A stretch of 43,479 nucleotides of DNA from an uncultured Dysosmobacter sp. (GTDB lineage Bacteria > Bacillota > Clostridia > Oscillospirales > Oscillospiraceae): contig CAKSVQ010000007.1 in NCBI GenBank assembly GCA_934504065.1, positions 1 through 43,479 on the forward strand. Direction: 5' to 3'. The translations under genes and the position numbers were made by a program. The notes under the pieces were generated by a model. It ran no database searches, was not told the origin of the DNA, and saw only the letters and a program-made list of their open reading frames with translations. Position 1 is the first letter of the stretch, and every line of letters begins with the position of its first letter. Of the stretch, positions 1 through 10,000 are shown one piece after another.

Positions 1-229
1 CCGCGCAAGGAGGAACCAGTGAAACGCTTTTCACTGGTGACGGAAATACTGGGAGGCCCGCAGGCCGAGACAGTAAAGGTGTTTTCTGCCACGCACATGT
101 CGCGGCAGAAAACAGATTCCATACCTTTCACGTCTGCGGACGTGAAACTCTGCGAGGCTTTTTCCACAAGCTGAAGGAGGCGGCGACCGCGTCGCCGTCT
201 CCTCTATTCTTTGAAAGGAGGTTCTTCCC
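1..229 (+). other. Unassigned leader with four tandem hairpins upstream of rbfA
   Basis: No convincing gene is seen here. Four perfect or near-perfect stem-loops follow each other: 16-24 with 29-37 (9 bp), 81-90 with 104-113 (10 bp), 126-134 with 139-147 (9 bp, loop TGCG), and 175-187 with 191-203 (13 bp with one G-T pair, loop CGC). A short AAAGGT (76-81) can also pair with ACCTTT (123-128), enclosing the second hairpin. The last hairpin ends 10 bases before the rbfA ribosome binding site (AAAGGAGG, 214-221). By family context infB would be expected just upstream, outside the window, so this is an intercistronic spacer. Its role is unknown; a processing site, an attenuator or a small RNA are all possible. 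Confidence 0.5.
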
Positions 230-622
230 ATGCCCAGTAATCGGATCGGAAGGATCAACGAAGAGATCCAACGGGAACTGTCGGAACAGTTCCGCCGTTT
301 GAAAGACCCCCGCGTTTCCTCCGGCATGGTCTCCATCACCCGGGTGGACACCACCGGGGACCTGCGCTATGCCCGCGTATATATCAGTGCGCTGGACAAA
401 GGGCAGGAAAACGAAGTTTTGAAGGGCCTCAAATCCGCCGCCGGATTCCTCCGGCATGAGCTGGGGCAGGCGCTTCAGCTGCGTTACACGCCCCAGCTGC
501 AATTTATCCCCGACGATTCCATTGAGTACGGCGCGCACATTCTGGAAATGCTGCGGGACCCTGACCGGGTGAAGCCCGTCAATCCGGATAACACCGCCGT
601 GCTGCCTGACGAGGAGGAATGA
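230..622 (+). CDS. rbfA: Ribosome-binding factor A
   Basis: RbfA is a small KH-fold protein that binds the 30S subunit and helps mature the 5' end of 16S rRNA, and is needed for growth in the cold. The 130-residue product has the family's typical start, an arginine-rich helix followed by IQRELSEQFRRLKDPRV, and the central segment GDLRYARVYISAL. The length is normal for the family, with a short acidic tail (residues about 115-130, ending DEEE). The start is fixed by AAAGGAGG at 214-221. Its stop overlaps the start of the next gene in an ATGA, so the two are probably translationally coupled. It is the first gene of an rbfA-nrnA-truB-ribF run, as in many Firmicutes. Identification is secure. Confidence 0.96.
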   Translation: MPSNRIGRINEEIQRELSEQFRRLKDPRVSSGMVSITRVDTTGDLRYARVYISALDKGQENEVLKGLKSAAGFLRHELGQALQLRYTPQLQFIPDDSIEYGAHILEMLRDPDRVKPVNPDNTAVLPDEEE

Positions 623-1608
623 TGATGCTGCGTGTTGCCGAGGCCGCCGAACTGCTGCGGCGCTTCGATCAGATTTTGATCCTCACCCACGTCCGCCCGG
701 ACGGCGACACGGTGGGCTGCGCCGCCGCGCTGTGCGCAGGGCTGCGGGCCATGGGGAAGCAGGCCTTCCTGCTGCCGAATCCCGGCCTGACGGACACCAC
801 CACTCCCTATTTCGCCCCCTATGCCGTCCCAGCGGACTTTACGCCGCGCTTTATCGTCTCCACAGACATTGCCACGGTGGAGCTGCTGCCGGAAAACGCC
901 CGGCGCTATGCCGACTCCATTGACCTTGCCATCGACCACCATCCCTCCTTTGAGCACTTCGGCAAGGCCAACATCGTCCGCCCGGAGGCCGCCGCCTGCG
1001 CGGAGCTGGTGTATGACCTTCTCTGCGAGCTGGGCCCCATCACGCCGGAGATTGCCCTGCCGCTGTATGTGGGCATCTCCACGGACACGGGCGGCTTTAT
1101 TTACTCCAACGTCACCGCCGCCACCCACTTTGTGGCGGCCAAGCTGATGGAAACGGGCATCGACTACCGCTCCGTCAACAAAATTTTCTTCCAGACCAAG
1201 TCCCGGGTGCGGATGCAGCTGGAGGCCGCCATGCTGGCCGCCGCCCGGTTCTATGACGGCAACCGGGTGGCTGTTCTGGCTGTGCCCCGGGCGCTTTTAG
1301 AGCAGTTCCACGCCACGGAGAGCGACGCGGAGGACCTCTCCTCCCTCGGCCCACAGATCCAGGGGGTGGACTGCGCCGTGACCATGCGGGAGCTGGAGCC
1401 GGACGTGTGGAAGTTCTCCGTGCGCACCGGGGACCGGGTGAACGCCACGGAGGTCTGCCGGGTCCTTGGCGGTGGCGGCCACGCCCGCGCCGCTGGCGCC
1501 ACGCTGCGCGGCGTGACGCAGTCGCAGGCTGAGGAAGCCATGCTGGGTGTCATTGCCCAGCTCGTCCCCGATTTTCACCGGGATACCCCGCCGAAAGCCG
1601 CGCTCTGA
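619..1608 (+). CDS. nrnA: DHH-family phosphoesterase, NrnA-like oligoribonuclease/pAp phosphatase
   Basis: NrnA-type enzymes degrade short RNA oligonucleotides and dephosphorylate 3'-phosphoadenosine 5'-phosphate (pAp), and some act on cyclic dinucleotide breakdown products, with Mn ions in the cytoplasm. The 329-residue protein shows the DHH motif I HVRPDGDTVGC (about residues 24-34), the signature DHH within AIDHHPS (about 110), and the C-terminal DHHA1 glycine motif GGGGHARAAG (about 289). All key acidic and histidine residues seem present, so it should be active. The ATG overlaps the rbfA stop (ATGA), with GAGGAGG lying in the end of rbfA as ribosome binding site. Several ATG codons sit in a row, so the exact start could be one or two codons later. 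The exact substrate cannot be told from sequence. Confidence 0.9.
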   Translation: MMMLRVAEAAELLRRFDQILILTHVRPDGDTVGCAAALCAGLRAMGKQAFLLPNPGLTDTTTPYFAPYAVPADFTPRFIVSTDIATVELLPENARRYADSIDLAIDHHPSFEHFGKANIVRPEAAACAELVYDLLCELGPITPEIALPLYVGISTDTGGFIYSNVTAATHFVAAKLMETGIDYRSVNKIFFQTKSRVRMQLEAAMLAAARFYDGNRVAVLAVPRALLEQFHATESDAEDLSSLGPQIQGVDCAVTMRELEPDVWKFSVRTGDRVNATEVCRVLGGGGHARAAGATLRGVTQSQAEEAMLGVIAQLVPDFHRDTPPKAAL

Positions 1609-1641
1609 CGCCGCTTCCCGCCTGACGAAAGGAGAAGCCTC

Positions 1642-2508
1642 ATGCCCAATGGTATCATCATCATCGACAAACCCGCCGGGTGGACAAGCATGGATGTCTG
1701 CGCCAAGGTGCGCGGCATCCTCCACGAAAAGCGGGTGGGGCACGGCGGCACGCTGGACCCCATGGCCACCGGAGTGCTGCCCGTTTTCGTGGGGCAGGCC
1801 ACCCGGGCCGTGGAATTTGCGGAAAACAGCCGCAAGGAATATGTGGCGGGGCTGCGGCTGGGCCTTGTCACCAACACGCAGGATACCTCCGGCGAAACGC
1901 TGGAGACCCGCCCCGTCACCGTGGGACGCTCGGAGGTCGAGGCGGCGCTGGAGCGCTTTACCGGGCCCATCCAGCAGATACCGCCCATGTTCTCCGCCAT
2001 CAAGATCGGCGGCCAGAAGCTCTATGACCTTGCCCGCAGGGGCAAAGAGATAGAGCGCAAACCCCGCAGCATCACCATCTATGAGCTGGAGCTTTTGCAG
2101 CAGGTCAATGAGACGGATTACCTCCTCCGCTGCCTTTGCTCCAAGGGCACCTACATCCGCACCCTCTGCCACGACATTGGGCAGGCGCTGGGCTGCGGCG
2201 GCACGCTTTACAGCCTGCGGCGCACCATGGCGGCGGATTACACCGCCGCGCAGACCCACACGCTGGAGGAGGTACAGGCGCAGGGCGAGGCGCTGCTGCT
2301 GCCGCCAGAGACCATGTTTTCCCGCCACCCCGCCTATGTGCTGCCCTCTGCCGGAAAGGAAAAGCGGGTACGCAACGGCGGCTCCGTTACCGACGACACG
2401 CTCTCAGACGGTGTTTACCGCGTATACGGCAGGAACGGGGACTTTCTCTGCCTCTCCCGCGCCGAAGGCGGCGTGCTGACATCCATTAAGAATTTCTTTG
2501 GAGCGTAA
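1642..2508 (+). CDS. truB: tRNA pseudouridine(55) synthase
   Basis: TruB converts uridine 55 in the T-loop of tRNAs to pseudouridine. The 288-residue protein begins with the family pattern GIIIIDKPAGWTSMDV and carries the catalytic aspartate at residue 39 in GGTLDPMATGVLP. Further family blocks are FTGPIQQIPPMFSAIK (about residue 105) and CSKGTYIRTLCHDIG (about 166). The length fits the bacterial short type. A ribosome binding site (AAAGGAG, 1627-1633) precedes the ATG. It lies 33 bases after nrnA and 5 bases before ribF in the same operon, the usual order in Firmicutes. No anomaly is seen. Confidence 0.96.
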   Translation: MPNGIIIIDKPAGWTSMDVCAKVRGILHEKRVGHGGTLDPMATGVLPVFVGQATRAVEFAENSRKEYVAGLRLGLVTNTQDTSGETLETRPVTVGRSEVEAALERFTGPIQQIPPMFSAIKIGGQKLYDLARRGKEIERKPRSITIYELELLQQVNETDYLLRCLCSKGTYIRTLCHDIGQALGCGGTLYSLRRTMAADYTAAQTHTLEEVQAQGEALLLPPETMFSRHPAYVLPSAGKEKRVRNGGSVTDDTLSDGVYRVYGRNGDFLCLSRAEGGVLTSIKNFFGA

Positions 2509-2513
2509 TACCC

Positions 2514-3410
2514 ATGAAAGAACGAGTTATTGCCCTTGGCTTTTTTGACGGCGTCCATCTGGGCCACGCCGCCCTGCTGCGCCGCACTGCGGAGGAAGCC
2601 GCCGCGCGCGGCGCCGTTCCGTCGGTCTTCACCTTTGACCGGGTACCCAAGGAAGTGGTCACCGGGATCCCCTGTCCGCTTGTCAACTCCCCGGAGGACC
2701 GTGCGGGCCTGATGCGCCGCCTGTACGGCATTCAGGATGTCATCATGGTCCCCTTTGACCATGAGATGATGACCACCAGCTGGGAGGACTTTGTGACCAG
2801 AATTCTGGTGGAGCGCTACCACGCTGTGCATCTGGTGGCGGGACACGACCACCACTTTGGCCACAAAAATCAGGGCTCGCCGGAACTGCTGCAGCAAAAG
2901 TGCGCCCAGCTGGGGCTGGGGTGCGACATCATCCCCAAGGTGGAAGTAGGCGGCATCACTGTCAGCTCCACCTATATCCGCCGTCTGGTGGAGCTGGGGC
3001 AGATCGAGCGGGCCAACGCCTTTCTGGGCCACCCCCACACCCTGACGCAGGTGGTACGCCACGGCCACCGCATTGGCCGCACCATCGGCATCCCCACGGT
3101 GAATCTCACCGTGCCGCCCCACGTGCTGGTGCCCAGCCACGGTGTATACGCCACCCGCGTCCACCTGCAGGACGGCTCCTGTTACAGCGCCGTCACCAAT
3201 GTGGGCACCCGCCCCACGGTGAACAACGGCACGGATGTGACCGTGGAGGCATGGCTCCTGGACTTTGACGGCGACCTGTACGGCCAGACCGTGCGGCTGG
3301 AATTTTACCGCCACATCCGGGACGAGATCCGTTTCGATTCGCTGGATTCCATGAAAGCGGAAATTCAGTCCAACGCGGAGACCACCCGGCAGTATTTCGC
3401 CGCTCTTTGA
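2514..3410 (+). CDS. ribF: Bifunctional riboflavin kinase / FAD synthetase
   Basis: RibF phosphorylates riboflavin to FMN and adenylylates FMN to FAD in the cytoplasm. The 298-residue protein has the N-terminal nucleotidyl-transferase motif ALGFFDGVHLGH (residues 7-18) and the segment TVSSTYIRRLVELGQIE (about 144). The C-terminal flavokinase domain includes GRTIGIPTVNL (about 182) and TNVGTRPTVNNG (about 225). The length is typical, though the N-terminus is slightly short because the protein starts right at the nucleotide-binding strand. It follows truB by 5 bases and is closed by a strong terminator at 3431-3461, so it is the last gene of this operon; rpsO, a common next neighbour, is absent here. 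Confidence 0.95.
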   Translation: MKERVIALGFFDGVHLGHAALLRRTAEEAAARGAVPSVFTFDRVPKEVVTGIPCPLVNSPEDRAGLMRRLYGIQDVIMVPFDHEMMTTSWEDFVTRILVERYHAVHLVAGHDHHFGHKNQGSPELLQQKCAQLGLGCDIIPKVEVGGITVSSTYIRRLVELGQIERANAFLGHPHTLTQVVRHGHRIGRTIGIPTVNLTVPPHVLVPSHGVYATRVHLQDGSCYSAVTNVGTRPTVNNGTDVTVEAWLLDFDGDLYGQTVRLEFYRHIRDEIRFDSLDSMKAEIQSNAETTRQYFAAL

Positions 3411-3430
3411 TCCAACATTTGTTTATAAAA

Positions 3431-3461
3431 AAGCCGTTCCCATTTTGGATGGGAACGGCTT
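3431..3461. terminator. Bidirectional terminator between ribF and the TRAP permease gene
   Basis: A 13-bp perfect stem, 3431-3443 with 3449-3461, has a 5-base loop, A-tracts on the left and T-tracts on the right. It can stop ribF transcription from the left and the convergent TRAP operon from the right. Confidence 0.92.
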
Positions 3462-3493
3462 TTTTATTGCTTTTTCTGTTGCTCTGTGCCAGC

Positions 3494-5536
3494 TTATGCA
3501 GCCTGCCGCTTGAAGGACATCTTTTGCAACACCACGATCGCGGCCACCACGATCAAGCCCACCGCATCGGTGAGGGTGCCGGGCACCATCATTCCAAGGC
3601 CGCCAGCCACCAGCAGCAGGCGGAACAGGGGATTGATCTTGCAGTAAAGGAAGCCGTTGAGGGCCGCAGCCACGCCGAACAGGCCGATCAGAGCGCTGAT
3701 GACGATCTGCACCACCTGGAAGGGGCTGGTCACATTCACCAGCAGCATGGCCGGGTTCATGGCGAAGATATAAGGCACGATAAAGGCCGCGATGGCCAGC
3801 TTGGTGGCGTTGATGGCCGTTTTCATCGGCGGCGCCTTGGCGATGGCGGAGCCTGCGTAGGCTGCCAGCGCCACGGGAGGCGTGATGTCGGCCACAATGC
3901 CGAAGTAGAACACGAAGAAGTGGGCGGCCATGGCGGTCACGCCGATGGCGGGGTTCATCAGGATGGGGGCGCAGGTCGCGGCCATGATGCAGTAGTTGGC
4001 CGTGGTGGGCACGCCCATGCCCAGCACGATGCAGCACAGCATGGTCAGCACCAGCGCGATCATCATGTGGCCCGCGGAGACGGAGACGATGGCGGTGATG
4101 AGCTTGGAGGCAAGTCCGGTCACGGTAATGCAGCCCGCCACGATGCCAGCCATGGCGCAGGCCACCGCCACGGTGATGGTGCCCTTGCCGCCAGCTTCCA
4201 GCGCGTCGATGATCTTATAGATGGAAATATTTTCGGATGCGTCGTCCCGATGCACCAGAGATGCCGCAAAGTGGGACACGGCGCTCTCGCCCTGCCGCCC
4301 GGCGGCCATGGCATCTGCCGCGTTGTTCACCAGACCCACAAGGATGGTCACAAGGATGGCCACGGCGGCGGAGAACTGCATGGTCTTCATATTGGTGGAG
4401 ACCATTACCACCAGCACCACCAGCGGGGCCAGCAGATAAATGCGCTTCATCAGGTGGCCGAGCTTGGGCAGCTGGTCTCTGGGAATGCCCTTGAGACCCA
4501 GCTTCTTGGCTTCCAGATGGACGGCAATGTAAATTCCGGTGAAATACAGCACGGCGGGCAGGATAGCCGTGACCGCCACAGTGGCATAGGGCACGTCCAT
4601 ATACTCCGCCATCAAAAACGCGGCGGCACCCATGATGGGGGGCATGATCTGGCCGCCGGTGGATGCGGCGGCTTCCACCGCGCCCGCAAACTCTCCGGCA
4701 TATCCGGTCTTCTTCATCATGGGGATGGTGACAGAGCCGGTGGTCACGGTGTTGCCCACGGAGGAGCCGGACACCATGCCGCACAGTGCTGAGGAAATGA
4801 CAGCCACCTTGGCAGGGCCGCCAGCGGAAGAGCCCGCGATAGCGTTAGCCAGACTGATGAAGAACTGGGCAATGCCCGTACGCTCCAAAAACGCGCCGAA
4901 GATGATGAACACCACGATATACTTGGCGCACACATTCACCGGGGTGTTCATCACGCCCGTGGTCGTGTAAAACAGGTTATAAATGACCAGCCGCCACTGC
5001 ACCTTGGTGAAGGTATAGACCAGCAGCACGCCCACCACGCACAGAATGGGCAGGCCCACGCTGCGGCGGCACAGCTCGATCAGCGCCAGAATGCCCACGA
5101 TGCCCACCACGATCAAAAACGTATCCTTGGAGGCCCGCAGGGACAGCTTGATGATCCGCTGGGCGTTGGCGGCATAGTAGAAAAACGCCCCCGCGCCCAG
5201 CACCATGATGACCGCGTCGTACCACGGCATGGAGTTGGGCTTGACATGGCTCTTGCTCACCGGGAAGTTCAGATATCCCATGATGAGGATGGAGGCAAGA
5301 AAAATGGACAGCCGGATCTCCGGCAGGGCCGTGCTGAACAGCGTGACATAAATGCTGTACAGCGAGAAAATGGCCATCAGCGCCTTGACGATCAGCTTGG
5401 GCGTTCCCTCCCAGATGCGAACATTGGATTCCCGGTCGTACTTTTTCATCACCGCTTCCACATCGGCGGCGGTGCCCACCCCGGTGTCGTTTACCGGAAG
5501 GTCGGGAGTTTTCTCGTGCTTTTTCAAAAAGCTCAT
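3494..5536 (-). CDS. TRAP transporter, fused DctQ-DctM permease of the TAXI type
   Basis: This is the membrane part of a tripartite ATP-independent periplasmic-type (TRAP) importer, which uses an ion gradient to bring in a substrate delivered by a binding protein. The 680-residue product is almost entirely hydrophobic and fuses the small (4TM) and large (12TM) subunits, as is usual in the TAXI branch. The large-subunit signature region holds SGSSVGNTVTTGSVTIPMM (about residue 252) and GGQIMPPIMGAAAF (about 286). The start at 5536 (protein beginning MSFLKKHEK) is preferred over an ATG seven codons upstream because GAGGAG lies 8 bases before it. The gene follows its binding-protein partner by 188 bases. 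Substrate is unknown: TAXI systems are linked to small carboxylates, but sequence alone does not decide. Confidence 0.92.
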   Translation of the reverse strand: MSFLKKHEKTPDLPVNDTGVGTAADVEAVMKKYDRESNVRIWEGTPKLIVKALMAIFSLYSIYVTLFSTALPEIRLSIFLASILIMGYLNFPVSKSHVKPNSMPWYDAVIMVLGAGAFFYYAANAQRIIKLSLRASKDTFLIVVGIVGILALIELCRRSVGLPILCVVGVLLVYTFTKVQWRLVIYNLFYTTTGVMNTPVNVCAKYIVVFIIFGAFLERTGIAQFFISLANAIAGSSAGGPAKVAVISSALCGMVSGSSVGNTVTTGSVTIPMMKKTGYAGEFAGAVEAAASTGGQIMPPIMGAAAFLMAEYMDVPYATVAVTAILPAVLYFTGIYIAVHLEAKKLGLKGIPRDQLPKLGHLMKRIYLLAPLVVLVVMVSTNMKTMQFSAAVAILVTILVGLVNNAADAMAAGRQGESAVSHFAASLVHRDDASENISIYKIIDALEAGGKGTITVAVACAMAGIVAGCITVTGLASKLITAIVSVSAGHMMIALVLTMLCCIVLGMGVPTTANYCIMAATCAPILMNPAIGVTAMAAHFFVFYFGIVADITPPVALAAYAGSAIAKAPPMKTAINATKLAIAAFIVPYIFAMNPAMLLVNVTSPFQVVQIVISALIGLFGVAAALNGFLYCKINPLFRLLLVAGGLGMMVPGTLTDAVGLIVVAAIVVLQKMSFKRQAA

Positions 5537-5634
5537 ACGTTTTCTCCTCGCTTTCACACAGATTCATACTACGAAACGCATGACTTTGCGCCTTTCGCAG
5601 CGCAAACTCATCTGCCTCGTAAAACCGCAAGGGA

Positions 5635-5659
5635 CTGCGGCGGGTTTTGCCCGCCGCAG
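5635..5659. repeat. 10-bp inverted repeat between TAXI binding protein and permease genes
   Basis: Perfect stem 5635-5644 with 5650-5659 and a 5-base loop, in the 188-base spacer of the two TRAP genes. On the transcribed (minus) strand no proper U-tract follows, so it is more likely an mRNA stability or partial attenuation element that lets the binding protein be made in excess than a full terminator. That role is inferred from position. Confidence 0.5.
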
Positions 5660-5724
5660 CCTCCCGGATGGGTCATTTTTCAGAATTTTAACGGCTCCTG
5701 AACAGTGTTACCAAAAGCCGCAAA

Positions 5725-6747
5725 TTACTTCGTGGGAACAGTGAAGCCCTTCTCAGCGAAATACTTGGCCGCGCCGGGATGATACGGCACGGAGGTCACG
5801 GAGGTGGCGAAGTCCAGATTCAGCTCCGCGCCCTTGGCGTGCACGGCGGCGATGGCGTCGATATTGTCAAACACGCCAGCGCAGAAGTTGTAAATATCGT
5901 CGTCGGAGACATCGTCCCGGGCCACGACCACGGCGCTGACGGCCACGGTGGTGGTGTCAGAATCCAGACCGTACACATCGGCGGGGATGACATACTTACT
6001 GTAATAGGGGGACTCGGCCATCAGGGCGTCGATATGCTCGTCGTCCAGACTGACAAGGTAGGTGGGCTTGGAGGAGGACAGCTCCACGATCGCGGTGGTG
6101 GGAGCGCCCGCAACCACGAAGGCGGCGTCGATCTTACCGTCCTTCAGCGCCTCAGCGCTGTCGCCGAAGCCCTGATAGGTGGGGTTGATGTCCTCTTCGG
6201 TCAGGCCGTAAGCGCCCAGCACATCGATAGCGTTGTACCACACGCCGGAGCCGGAGTCACCGATGGAGACGTTCTTGCCCTTCAGGTCAGCCACGGTCTT
6301 GATGCTGGGATCCACGGTGACGATCTGCACCTGCTCGGTATACAGGGCGGCCACGGTGGAGAAGCAGTCCACCTTGCCCGTCTCGGCAAAGAGGTTGGTG
6401 CCGTCATAGGCATAGCTCATCACGTCGGACTGGACGAAGCCCAGCTGGGCGCCTTCCATGTCCATCAGCTCAATGTTGCCCTGAGAGCCCTTGCCCTCCA
6501 CGGCGGTGACCTTGGTCCCGGTGGAGCTGGAGACCTGACCTGCCAGCACGGAGCCGAAAGCGAAATATGTACCGGAGGAACCGCCGGTGGTGAAGGTCAG
6601 CTCCGCGCCAGTAGAAGCGGGGGCCTGCGTATCGCCGGAGCCCTGAGAATCCGCGGGCTGATCCGCGGCACCCTGACTGCCGCCGCAGCCGGAGAGCACC
6701 CCGGCCATCATCATGGCAGCCATCAGCAGAGACATCAACTTTTTCAT
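5725..6747 (-). CDS. TAXI-family TRAP transporter substrate-binding lipoprotein
   Basis: This extracytoplasmic receptor captures the substrate and hands it to the fused permease encoded next. The 340-residue protein has a lipoprotein signal peptide with lipobox LSGC and the lipidated cysteine at residue 21. A Ser/Gly/Gln/Ala-rich linker follows, then the TAXI hallmark GGSSGTYFAFGSVLAG (about residues 54-69). The segment GKNVSIGDSGSGVWYNA (about 152) is the usual ligand-loop region. Length is normal. The gene is first in its operon, with a good promoter at 6797-6825. In a Gram-positive cell the protein would be tethered to the outer face of the membrane. Family assignment is firm; the ligand is not known. 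Confidence 0.93.
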   Translation of the reverse strand: MKKLMSLLMAAMMMAGVLSGCGGSQGAADQPADSQGSGDTQAPASTGAELTFTTGGSSGTYFAFGSVLAGQVSSSTGTKVTAVEGKGSQGNIELMDMEGAQLGFVQSDVMSYAYDGTNLFAETGKVDCFSTVAALYTEQVQIVTVDPSIKTVADLKGKNVSIGDSGSGVWYNAIDVLGAYGLTEEDINPTYQGFGDSAEALKDGKIDAAFVVAGAPTTAIVELSSSKPTYLVSLDDEHIDALMAESPYYSKYVIPADVYGLDSDTTTVAVSAVVVARDDVSDDDIYNFCAGVFDNIDAIAAVHAKGAELNLDFATSVTSVPYHPGAAKYFAEKGFTVPTK

Positions 6748-6796
6748 TGCAAAATCCTCTTTTCATCTTGGTATGGTGTTCAGTAATACCTTGCAC

Positions 6797-6825
6797 ATCA
6801 TATCGCATTCCAATGCATTTTTCAA
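6797..6825 (-). promoter_or_regulatory. Promoter of the TAXI-TRAP operon
   Basis: On the minus strand TTGAAA (6820-6825), a 17-base spacer and TATGAT (6797-6802), about 50 bases before the start codon. Several TGCAA/TTGCA words surround it (6748-6910) and may be regulator sites. Confidence 0.75.
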
Positions 6826-6940
6826 GTCTTTTTTCGCATCATTTTTCTTTTTTTGCAAGTTAGCAGGATTCTCCTTGCATTTTGCCGGATATTTTCCACT
6901 TTTTTGCATCCCGCCCACCCACGGCAGTACAATTAAAACA

Positions 6941-6970
6941 AAAGGGACGGAGATTTTCCTCCGTCCCTTT
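6941..6970. terminator. Terminator downstream of pyc
   Basis: A 12-bp perfect stem (6941-6952 with 6959-6970) with a 6-base loop. On the minus strand it follows the pyc stop by about 30 bases and ends in a T-rich stretch, separating pyc from the TRAP operon. Confidence 0.85.
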
Positions 6971-7001
6971 GTGCAAAACAGTTCTCTTTCCCAGACGGGC
7001 A

Positions 7002-10000
7002 TCACTTGATGGTCAGCAGCAGCTGGCCGCCCTTGACGGTGTCGCCCTCCCTGACCTCCACGGTGGCCACCGTGCCGTCCATCCGGGCGGTGATGGCGGT
7101 CTCCATCTTCATGGCCTCGATGGTGACCAGCGTCTGGTTTTTCTCCACACGGTCGCCCACCTTCACGGCGATCTTGCTCACCGCGCCGGGGATGGACGCG
7201 CCCACCTGACTCTTGTCCTCCGGGTCGGCCATGGGGACCTTGACGATGCTCTTCTGCGCCGCCTCGTCCGGCACCTGCACATCCCGGCGGATGCCGTTGA
7301 GCTCGAAGCTGACGGTGCGCATGCCGTCCTTGTCCACCTCGCCAAGGCCCAGATACTTGATGACCAGCGTTTTACCGTCGGCAATGTTGACCTTGTTCGT
7401 CTCGCCCACGGCCAGCCCGTGGAAGAACACGTGGCTGCCCAGCCGCATGATATAGCCGTACTCCCGGCGCTGCTTCACATAGTCCTCGATCACCTTGGGA
7501 TAGAGGCAGTAGCTCAGCACCGCCCGCCACGAGGGATCGGGATCAAATGCCTGCATCTCCTTTTTCTTCGCCTCGAAATCCACTGCGGGCAGCAGCTCGC
7601 CGGGGCGGCAGGTGATGGCCTCCTTCCCCTTGAGCACCACCCGCTGCAAGTCCCTTGGGAAACCGCCTGCAGGCTGGCCCATCATGCCGGAGAAATAGCT
7701 GACGGCGCTGTCCGGGAAGGCAAGGCCCTCGCCCTTTTCCACAATGGTCTGGGGCGTCAGGCCGTTCTGGGTCATGAAGATGGCAAGGTCGCCCACCATC
7801 TTGCTGGAGGGGGTCACCTTCACAATGTCGCCCAGCATCTGGTTGACCACCCGGTAATTCTCCTTCACCTCGGTAAAGCGGCTGCCAAGGCCCAGCGACT
7901 CCACCTGAGGCTTGAGGTTGGTATACTGGCCGCCGGGGATCTCATAGCGGTAAATATCCGTGCTGTTGCACCGGATGCCGCCCTCGAAGGAATCGTAGCG
8001 CTTGCGCACATCCTCCCAGTAATCCGTAAGCAGCTGCAAGCGGTCCAGATCCAGCCCGGTGTCCCGTTCGGTGCCCTGCAGGGCCGCCACCACGGCGTTC
8101 ATGGAGGGCTGGCTGGTCATGCCCGCCATGGAGCTGATGGCAAGGTCCACCACGTCCACTCCAGCCTCCGCCGCCAGCAGGCAGGCGGCCACCTGATTGC
8201 CGGAGGTATCATGAGTATGGAGTTGGATGGGGATGCCGATCTCCTGCTTGAGGGTGGAGACCAGCTTTTTTGCGGCGTAGGGTTTGAGGATGCCGGACAT
8301 ATCCTTGATGGCCAGCATGTGGGCGCCCCGGTGCTCCAGCTCTTTGGCCAGCTTCACATAGTACTCCAGCGGATACTTGTCCCGGCTGGGGTCCAGAATA
8401 TCCCCGGTATAGCAGATGGTGGCCTGACAGATCTTGTCCTGCTTGAGCACCTCGTCCATGGCCACCTCCATGCCGGGCAGCCAGTTCAGCGAATCGAACA
8501 CGCGGAACACGTCCACGCCGGAGCGGGCAGCTTCCTTGATAAACTCCCGGATCACATTGTCGGGATAGTTGGTATAGCCCACGGCGTTGGCGCCCCGCAG
8601 CAGCATTTGCAGCAGCAGATTGGGCGCTTTCTGGCGGATGAGGTCCAGCCGCTCCCACGGGGACTCATGGAGGAAGCGGTAGGCCACGTCGAAGGTCGCG
8701 CCGCCCCAGCATTCCAGAGAGAAGGCGTCGGCCAGAATCTCGCTGGTGCCCTCCATGCCCTTGACAATGTCCCGGGTGCGGACGCGGGTGGCCAGCAGGG
8801 ACTGGTGGGCATCGCGGCAGGTGGTGTCGCACACCAGCAGCTTTTTCTGGGCCAGCACCCAGTCCGCCACTGCCTTGGGGCCCTTGGCGTCCAGCAGCTG
8901 CTTGAGCCCGTCGGGCCGATGGCCCGTCACAGGCGGGAAACGGCACTCATCATAAAGCTTGTGCTCCCCCTGCTCCTTGACCACGATGTTGCCAATGTAT
9001 TTGAGCATCTTGGTGGCCCGGTCCTGACTCTGGTCCAGTTCGAAGAGCTCCGGTGTCTCGTCGATGAACTTCGTATGGCACTTGCCCGCAATGAATGTGG
9101 GGTTTTTCAGGATGTTGGTGATGAAAGCGATGTTGGTCTTCACACCGCGCACGTGCACCTCGTTGATGGCCCGGGCCGCCTTGCGGCACACGCCGGGGAA
9201 GGTGTTGTCCCACGTGGTGATCTTCACCAGCAGCGAGTCATAATACGGGGAGATCACCGCCCCGGTATAGGCGTTGCCGCCGTCCAGACGGATGCCGAAG
9301 CCGCCCGCAGAGCGGTACGAGGTGATCTTTCCGGTGTCCGGCGCGAAGTTGTTGGCCGGGTCCTCGGTGGTCACGCGGCACTGGATGGCATAGCCGTTCT
9401 GGTGCACGTCCGCCTGAGAGGCAATGCCAATCTCCGGGTCGCTGAGGGGCTTGCCCTCGGCGATGAGGATCTGCGAGCGTACCAGATCGATGCCCGTCAC
9501 CATCTCCGTGACCGTGTGCTCCACCTGAATGCGGGGGTTCATCTCGATAAAGTAGTGGTGGCCATCCCGGTCCACCAGAAATTCCAGTGTTCCGGCGTTG
9601 ACATAGCCCACGTGCCGGGCGATCTTTACCGCGTCGTCATACAGCGCCTGCCGCACCTCCGGCGCAACGGAGAAAGCCGGGGTAAACTCCACCACCTTCT
9701 GATAGCGGCGCTGCAGCGAGCAGTCCCGCTCGTACAGATGCACCACATTGCCGTATTCGTCGCCCAGCACCTGCACTTCGATGTGCTTGGGCTCCACCAG
9801 AAACTTTTCCATGAAGATGTCGTCATTGCCGAAGGCTTTTCTGGCCTCGGCCTTGACCAGATCATAGTTCAATCCCACCTCTTCCACGGTGTCGCAGCGG
9901 CGCATTCCGCGCCCGCCGCCGCCTGCGGCGGCCTTCAGGATCACGGGGAAGCCAAACTCCACAGCCAGCTTCTGGGCCTCTTCCCGGCTCTTCAGCGGCT

